From Oscillospiraceae bacterium (GTDB lineage: Bacteria; Bacillota; Clostridia; Oscillospirales; Oscillospiraceae): a DNA stretch of 10,190 bases. The DNA is taken from NCBI GenBank assembly GCA_031260745.1, contig JAISKY010000036.1:1-10190 (forward strand), in the 5' to 3' direction. The position numbers were made by a program, and so were the translations under genes. Positions 6,297-10,190 of the stretch are shown in pieces. The notes beneath the pieces were generated by a model that had not been told where the DNA came from, did no database searches, and saw only the letters and a list, made by a program, of their open reading frames with translations. Position 1 is the stretch's first letter, and each line of letters opens with the position of its first letter.

Positions 6297-7067
6297 CTAG
6301 TCGCCCCAATCGTCGTTGGAGTTGTCGCCGGAATTGCCGTCGCTGACGTTATGCTCAGTAGTTAGCGGTATTGAACCGCTCGCGCCGCTGAGTAGTTCGT
6401 AGAATCGCACGTAACTTAGCTGAATGTACGGCATTTTCCAAATAGACAGAATGCCAAATGTTATAGCGCAGAGAATTTGCCAGCCGATAAACGACAAATC
6501 ACGCACGAACAATTTACCTTTATTGCCGCTCATAAGACGTTTGCTTTCGCGAATACACTCAAGCGGACCCATTTCGGGATTGTCGAGCAGTAAGTACGGA
6601 GCAAGTCTGTAGCGGTACGCCGCCACTATTCCGGGAATAATAAACAGCAACGACCACAGGTAAATGAATATGCCCATCAGAATCTCAAGCCCGATAATCT
6701 TCAGCGTAAGCGGGAACGCCGAGAACAAATCGCGTACCGAACCGCGGTCGCCGCGCGACAGTTTCATTATGTAGCGGAAGTATCCCATCAGCACTATCAT
6801 CATAACAATACTGATAAGAATTGCAACCAGATAACCGCCGATACCGGGAGCGTAACCCGCTAAATCTTCCAAAAACGCCTCCGGATGGTTTGTGTAGTAA
6901 GGGTCTAACAGCAGTTCGGACAGTTTAGGCGGTAATAATATTGTGTTAGACAAAAAATTTAGGATAACGCCAAGAATCAGGTACGCGAAAGTAGTGTAAC
7001 CGGGATGGGGTTCCACGTTTCGCAGAGTTTCCTTTGCGCCTACTTTAAGCGCGACACGGTCATACAT
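6297..7067 (-). CDS. DUF975-family integral membrane protein
   Basis: A 256-residue polytopic membrane protein resembling the DUF975 family of Firmicutes, of unknown function. Hydrophobic segments lie at about 24-47, 76-100, 121-147 and 189-208. The most telling block is FIIPGIVAAYRYRLAPYLLLDNPEM, split across about 142-166, followed by ECIRESKRLMSGNKGKLF, a layout I associate with that family. The C-terminal tail is very acidic and Asn/Ser/Gly-rich (SDGNSGDNSNDDWGD). I chose the ATG at 7067 because the strong AAGGGGG site lies eight bases before it; the ATG at 7073 is only two bases from that site and would add two residues. Either way the start overlaps the smpB stop (eight bases, ATGTATGA), so translation is probably coupled to smpB. 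It is the last gene of the gap-smpB unit. Confidence 0.82.
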   Translation of the reverse strand: MYDRVALKVGAKETLRNVEPHPGYTTFAYLILGVILNFLSNTILLPPKLSELLLDPYYTNHPEAFLEDLAGYAPGIGGYLVAILISIVMMIVLMGYFRYIMKLSRGDRGSVRDLFSAFPLTLKIIGLEILMGIFIYLWSLLFIIPGIVAAYRYRLAPYLLLDNPEMGPLECIRESKRLMSGNKGKLFVRDLSFIGWQILCAITFGILSIWKMPYIQLSYVRFYELLSGASGSIPLTTEHNVSDGNSGDNSNDDWGD

Positions 7068-7557
7068 CGTCATTTCCCCCTTTATTGTATCTGTTGCGAG
7101 ATTTAAGCTCGCGAGAGATTTCGCGCGAAGCGTCGCGGTCCGCGATTGAGTCGCGCTTGTCGTAGTTCTTTTTGCCTTTGCACAGTCCGAGTTCCACTTT
7201 AACCAACGCGTCTTTCAAGTAAACGCTTAGCGGAACGACAGTATAACCGGAGCGTTCTACCGCCGCCGCGAACTTGCGTATCTCTCGCTTATGCAACAGC
7301 AACCGGCGAAGCCTTAGCGGGTCTTTGTTGAATATGTTGCCCTTGTCATACGCGCTGATGTGCATTCCGCGAATCCAGCACTCACCGTCTTTGAACACGC
7401 AGAAGCTGTCTTTCAGGTTTACCGAGCCCGACCGTACAGACTTGACTTCCGTTCCGGACAGAGCGATGCCCGCCTCAAGGCGTTCTTCCACGAAGTAGTC
7501 GTGAAACGCTTTGCGGTTAGATGCGACAGATTTTGTTCCGCTTTTTTTATCAGCCAT
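7060..7557 (-). CDS. smpB: SsrA-binding protein SmpB
   Basis: A 165-residue RNA-binding protein that delivers tmRNA to stalled ribosomes for trans-translation. Family blocks run in order: NRKAFHDYFVEERLEAGIAL (14-33), SGTEVKSVRSG (34-44), NLKDSF (47-52), NKDPLRLRRLLLHKREI (77-93), VVPLSVYLKD (107-116) and the GKKNYDKRDSIADRD tail (128-142), which enters the mRNA channel. The start has AGAGGA five bases upstream, and that site overlaps the gap stop region: only ten bases separate the two genes. The C-terminal extension after RD is slightly longer than in many relatives and basic except for its last residues. The tmRNA gene itself, often next to smpB, is not in the window. Confidence 0.97.
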   Translation of the reverse strand: MADKKSGTKSVASNRKAFHDYFVEERLEAGIALSGTEVKSVRSGSVNLKDSFCVFKDGECWIRGMHISAYDKGNIFNKDPLRLRRLLLHKREIRKFAAAVERSGYTVVPLSVYLKDALVKVELGLCKGKKNYDKRDSIADRDASREISRELKSRNRYNKGGNDDV

Positions 7558-7567
7558 TCTTATCCTC

Positions 7568-8569
7568 TTACAGTTTCGCTGACGCGTAGATAATCAGGTC
7601 GAGCAGTTTGTTGGAATAGCCCCACTCGTTGTCGTACCAGCTAATCAGTTTTACGAACGTGTCAGTCAACGCGATTCCCGCTTTAGCGTCGAATATCGAG
7701 GTGTGAGCGTCGCCGATAAAGTCGGAGCTTACCACGTCCTCGTCGGTATACGCTAAAATTCCTTTAAGTTTGCCCTCGCTTGCGGCTTTCATCGCGGCGC
7801 AGATTTCCTCGTACTTAGCGGGTTTCGCGAGGTTAACCGTCAGGTCTACTACCGAAACGTCAAGCGTTGGCACGCGGAACGACATACCGGTAAGTTTACC
7901 GTTAAGCTCCGGGATTACCTTGCCTACGGCTTTAGCTGCGCCGGTGCTTGACGGGATAATGTTACCGCTTGCGGCTCTGCCGCCGCGCCAATCCTTGACG
8001 CTTACGCCGTCAACCGTCTTTTGCGTAGCGGTGGTAGAGTGTACCGTCGTCATAAGTCCGTCAGTAATTCCAAACGTGTCGTGAACCACTTTCGCCAACG
8101 GCGCTAGGCAGTTCGTAGTGCAGGACGCGTTGGAGATAACCTTCATCGACGCGTCAAATTTCTCGTTGTTAACGCCCATTACGAACATCGGAGCGTCGGA
8201 ACTCGGAGCGGAGATAACCACGAGTTTAGCTCCCGCCTTGATATGAGCCTCCGCCTTATCGGTCGTAGTGAAAAGCCCGGTGCTTTCGATAATGAAGTCT
8301 GCGCCGATTTCGCCCCACGGCAAGTTGGCGGGGTCGCGCTCGCTGTAGACTTTGACGGTTTTGCCGTTAACGACAAGGTTGCCGTCAACCGCTTTAACGT
8401 CGCCCTTAAACTGCCCGTGAATAGAATCGAACTTCAGCATATACGCCATATAGTCGGCGTCAATGAGGTCGTTGATTCCGACAAATTCCACGTCGCCGCG
8501 CTGGATTCCCGCCCTAAACGCGAGACGTCCGATTCGTCCGAAGCCGTTAATGCCGATTTTTATTGCCAT
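7568..8569 (-). CDS. gap: Glyceraldehyde-3-phosphate dehydrogenase, type I
   Basis: A 333-residue glycolytic enzyme that oxidises glyceraldehyde-3-phosphate to 1,3-bisphosphoglycerate with phosphate and NAD+. The Rossmann opening is IGINGFGRIGRLAFRA (5-20), with N33-D34 in GINDL favouring NAD over NADP. The active-site loop SNASCTTNCLAP (146-157) gives C150, and H177 sits in MTTVHSTT. WYDNEWGYSNK near the C-terminus is another family signature. The start has a full AGGAGG eight bases upstream and fits the family's length. A strong promoter lies at 8630-8658. The gene leads a unit with smpB ten bases downstream, whereas in many Firmicutes gap is followed by pgk, tpiA and other glycolytic genes; none of those follow here. 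Confidence 0.98.
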   Translation of the reverse strand: MAIKIGINGFGRIGRLAFRAGIQRGDVEFVGINDLIDADYMAYMLKFDSIHGQFKGDVKAVDGNLVVNGKTVKVYSERDPANLPWGEIGADFIIESTGLFTTTDKAEAHIKAGAKLVVISAPSSDAPMFVMGVNNEKFDASMKVISNASCTTNCLAPLAKVVHDTFGITDGLMTTVHSTTATQKTVDGVSVKDWRGGRAASGNIIPSSTGAAKAVGKVIPELNGKLTGMSFRVPTLDVSVVDLTVNLAKPAKYEEICAAMKAASEGKLKGILAYTDEDVVSSDFIGDAHTSIFDAKAGIALTDTFVKLISWYDNEWGYSNKLLDLIIYASAKL

Positions 8570-8629
8570 TGTTGTTTCCTCCTACGGTAATTTTTATATT
8601 ATTACTTATCTTTCCCATAAAGCATTACC

Positions 8630-8658
8630 ATTATATCTTATTTCCACTCAAATTACAA
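8630..8658 (-). promoter_or_regulatory. Sigma-A-type promoter of the gap-smpB unit
   Basis: On the minus strand TTGTAA (8658-8653) and a consensus TATAAT (8635-8630) are 17 bases apart. Transcription would begin near 8623, giving a leader of about 54 bases, A/T-rich, ending in the AGGAGG of gap. Confidence 0.75.
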
Positions 8659-8659
8659 G

Positions 8660-8679
8660 AGGAAAAGTGAAATTTTCCT
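8660..8679. terminator. Short A/T-rich hairpin upstream of the gap promoter
   Basis: AGGAAAA (8660-8666) and TTTTCCT (8673-8679) form a perfect seven-base-pair stem with a six-base loop, abutting the -35 box of gap. It could end transcripts from the upstream hydrolase gene or be an operator for gap. There is no clean T-tract, so the call is weak. Confidence 0.3.
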
Positions 8680-8704
8680 AATTATTATGCCCGCCTCCGC
8701 GTTT

Positions 8705-8863
8705 CGTCAAATAAACATAGATTACGAACCGCGAATGGACGCGAATAGACACTAATAAAAGTAGAATTTTCCATTTGCCTTTTATAAGCGCCTGCTTCAA
8801 ATTCGGAATATATTCGCGTTCATTCGTGGTTTTTAAGCGGAGTTTCGTCCTCCCGTCAAATAA
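8705..8863. repeat. Inverted-repeat element flanked by a ten-base direct repeat
   Basis: Two 20-base arms, 8728-8747 and 8811-8830, are inverted copies with 18 matches of 20 (mismatches at the third and tenth internal bases). Each arm is made of about ten-base units (GCGAATGGAC then GCGAATAGAC on the left; ACGAATGAAC then GCGAATATAT on the right, minus strand). The arms enclose 63 bases with no coding signal. Outside them CGTCAAATAA occurs as a direct repeat at 8705-8714 and 8854-8863; the right copy contains the stop codon of the hydrolase gene. This looks like a small non-autonomous repeat or a dispersed intergenic palindrome. As RNA it would fold into a long stem after the hydrolase stop. 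Confidence 0.55.
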
Positions 8864-10190
8864 TCTTACCCGAGCCGATTTTCTCAAACTTTGAGTTGTA
8901 CGCGAAGCCGCGGTAACTTACGGTAACGCTCCCGCGCTCCGGGGAGAACTCGAATTTCCATTCGTCTAGACACGGAGTTTCGTTAAACCACACTTTGGCG
9001 ACTAACGCGTCGCCGTACCACTCGCCGAAAATATACGCGCGTCCGAAGTATCCGCCGTTTGAGGCAAAGAATCTGTCGGGAGCGTATACCGCGGCGGCGG
9101 AGTACCACCCGCTTTGCTTCAGCAGCAGCGGCAGCGCCGCCGTTGACGCTCCGGCGTACATCAAAAGCAGACACTCGCCGTTTGAAAAGTCGAAACTTAC
9201 CTCGGAAAGCGGGAACCGCGCCATCGCGCCTTCGTCAAGCGTAACCTTGTACGCCGCGCGGAAGTTCGGGTACGGCTCGGACTTTTCGCTGACGGTAAGA
9301 TAGCTGTGCTCCGGCGGAATTTCAGTATCCGTAACGGACGTTTTCATATCCGCGAGCAGTTGCCACATAAGCTCCATAAATCTGCCCATATCGACGTTGC
9401 TCGTAACCGCGATAACCGTTTGAGTTTCAGGTTCTACGACGATAAACTGCCCGAACATACCGTCGCCGCGAAATACGCCCTTTGGCTGACACTGCCAGAA
9501 CTGATAGCCGTAGCCCAGCGTCCAGTCCACACTGCCGTCGCCGTGAGAACTCGGCACGAGATTAGACGACGCGGTAATAACGTAGTCCTCGGACACAACG
9601 CGTTTACCGTTCCAAACGCCCTTGTTCAGCAGAAGCTGACCTAACGCGGCTAAATCCTCCGTGCGGACGTTCAGACCTACGCCGCCAAGATTAACGCCCG
9701 TACGCTCGTCATCTTCCCAGTACGCGTCAATTCCGAGCGGCTCAAACAGGCGAGGTTTAAGCCACTCTGCAAGCGGCATTCCGGTCAGGCGAGTAATCGC
9801 CGCCGAAAGCATATATGTCGCCAAAGTGTTGTAGTTGAACTGCGTACCCGGCTCAAACTCCACCTCCGCGGTCAGGAAACCCTCGATGTTGTTATCAGCC
9901 CAATTCTCGGACGATTGCCCCGTATTCATCGTCAAAAGGTGCCGGATTGTCATACGGCGCGTACGCTCCGGGATTTTCGAGCCGAGCCTGTCGAACTCGT
10001 CCTTGAAAATGTCGGACAGCAGAGTGTCAACGGTAAGCAAGCCCTCGTCAATCGCGATTCCGACTCCGACCGACGTGAAACTTTTGCTTAGCGAGTACAG
10101 TTTGTGCCGCAAATTCGGAGCGTACGGTTCCCACCAACGCTCGAATATGACGCTGCCGTTTTTGAGAATCATAAGCGAGTGCAAGCGATG
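8856..10190 (-). CDS. Serine beta-lactamase-family hydrolase, N-terminus beyond the right edge
   Basis: The frame is open from the right edge for 444 codons, beginning HRLHSLMILKNGSVIFE, so the true start is outside. Counting from the edge, YSLSKSF holds the S33-x-x-K36 nucleophile pair of the class C beta-lactamase/DD-peptidase fold (PF00144). RHLLTMNTG (about 83-91) and FNYNTLATYML (with Y120) follow the usual family order, and GDGMFGQFIVVEP (242-254) stands where class C enzymes have KTG. That substitution and the general 'SLMILKNG...WWEPY' opening suit the esterase/amidase-like members rather than true beta-lactamases. Residues from about 290 to the end form a second, beta-rich region without recognised motifs. 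No signal peptide can be judged because the N-terminus is missing. The substrate is unknown. The stop lies inside the flanking repeat of the element at 8705-8863. Confidence 0.88.
   Translation of the reverse strand, partial: HRLHSLMILKNGSVIFERWWEPYAPNLRHKLYSLSKSFTSVGVGIAIDEGLLTVDTLLSDIFKDEFDRLGSKIPERTRRMTIRHLLTMNTGQSSENWADNNIEGFLTAEVEFEPGTQFNYNTLATYMLSAAITRLTGMPLAEWLKPRLFEPLGIDAYWEDDERTGVNLGGVGLNVRTEDLAALGQLLLNKGVWNGKRVVSEDYVITASSNLVPSSHGDGSVDWTLGYGYQFWQCQPKGVFRGDGMFGQFIVVEPETQTVIAVTSNVDMGRFMELMWQLLADMKTSVTDTEIPPEHSYLTVSEKSEPYPNFRAAYKVTLDEGAMARFPLSEVSFDFSNGECLLLMYAGASTAALPLLLKQSGWYSAAAVYAPDRFFASNGGYFGRAYIFGEWYGDALVAKVWFNETPCLDEWKFEFSPERGSVTVSYRGFAYNSKFEKIGSGKII

Noticed and set aside
8678..8887. 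Minus-strand open frame of 69 codons through the inverted repeat
   Set aside because: It overlaps the hydrolase 3' end, crosses the repeat arms and shows no domain or convincing start signal.

Overview
The window looks like a stretch of chromosome from an anaerobic Firmicute, most likely an uncultured clostridial lineage. The evidence is a glycyl radical enzyme (works only without oxygen), a galactokinase of the GGNHTDH type common in Clostridia, a DUF975-type membrane protein, strong GGAGG-type ribosome binding sites and sigma-A-like promoters with 17-base spacers. GC content is moderate by eye and CGCG-rich, and codon style looks uniform across the window. Taxonomy is inference from gene content only.

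Layout, left to right. (a) 1-577, minus strand: a small two-helix membrane protein running off the left edge, preceded by a 100-residue protein resembling phage tail assembly chaperones. (b) 646-1659, minus: a dGTP triphosphohydrolase of the HD family. (c) 1728-2308: purE (N5-carboxyaminoimidazole ribonucleotide mutase), bracketed by two similar GC-rich hairpins, one of which is a good intrinsic terminator. (d) 2328-4766, minus: a glycyl radical enzyme with every family hallmark but no activating enzyme nearby and an unassigned substrate. (e) 4767-5025: a divergent intergenic region with two strong outward-facing promoters and several inverted repeats. (f) 5026-6165, plus: galactokinase with an unusually short N-terminus, the only plus-strand gene. 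(g) 6166-6296: convergent intergenic region with a perfect 12-base-pair hairpin. (h) 6297-8569, minus: a tight unit of gap (glyceraldehyde-3-phosphate dehydrogenase), smpB and a DUF975-like membrane protein, driven by a clear promoter at 8630-8658. (i) 8659-8855: non-coding, with a short hairpin and a 20-base inverted repeat built of roughly 10-base units, flanked by a 10-base direct repeat. (j) 8856 to the right edge, minus: a serine beta-lactamase-family hydrolase lacking its N-terminus in this window.

Most genes are housekeeping: nucleotide metabolism (dgt, purE), glycolysis and sugar entry (gap, galK) and ribosome rescue (smpB). They are scattered as single genes or a short unit rather than in their usual pathway operons: purE has no pur neighbours, galK no galT or galE, and the glycyl radical enzyme no activase. 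I saw no CRISPR array, tRNA, rRNA, integrase or transposase. The best leads are the orphan glycyl radical enzyme, the tail-chaperone-like gene outside any visible phage module, and the repeat element at 8705-8863.
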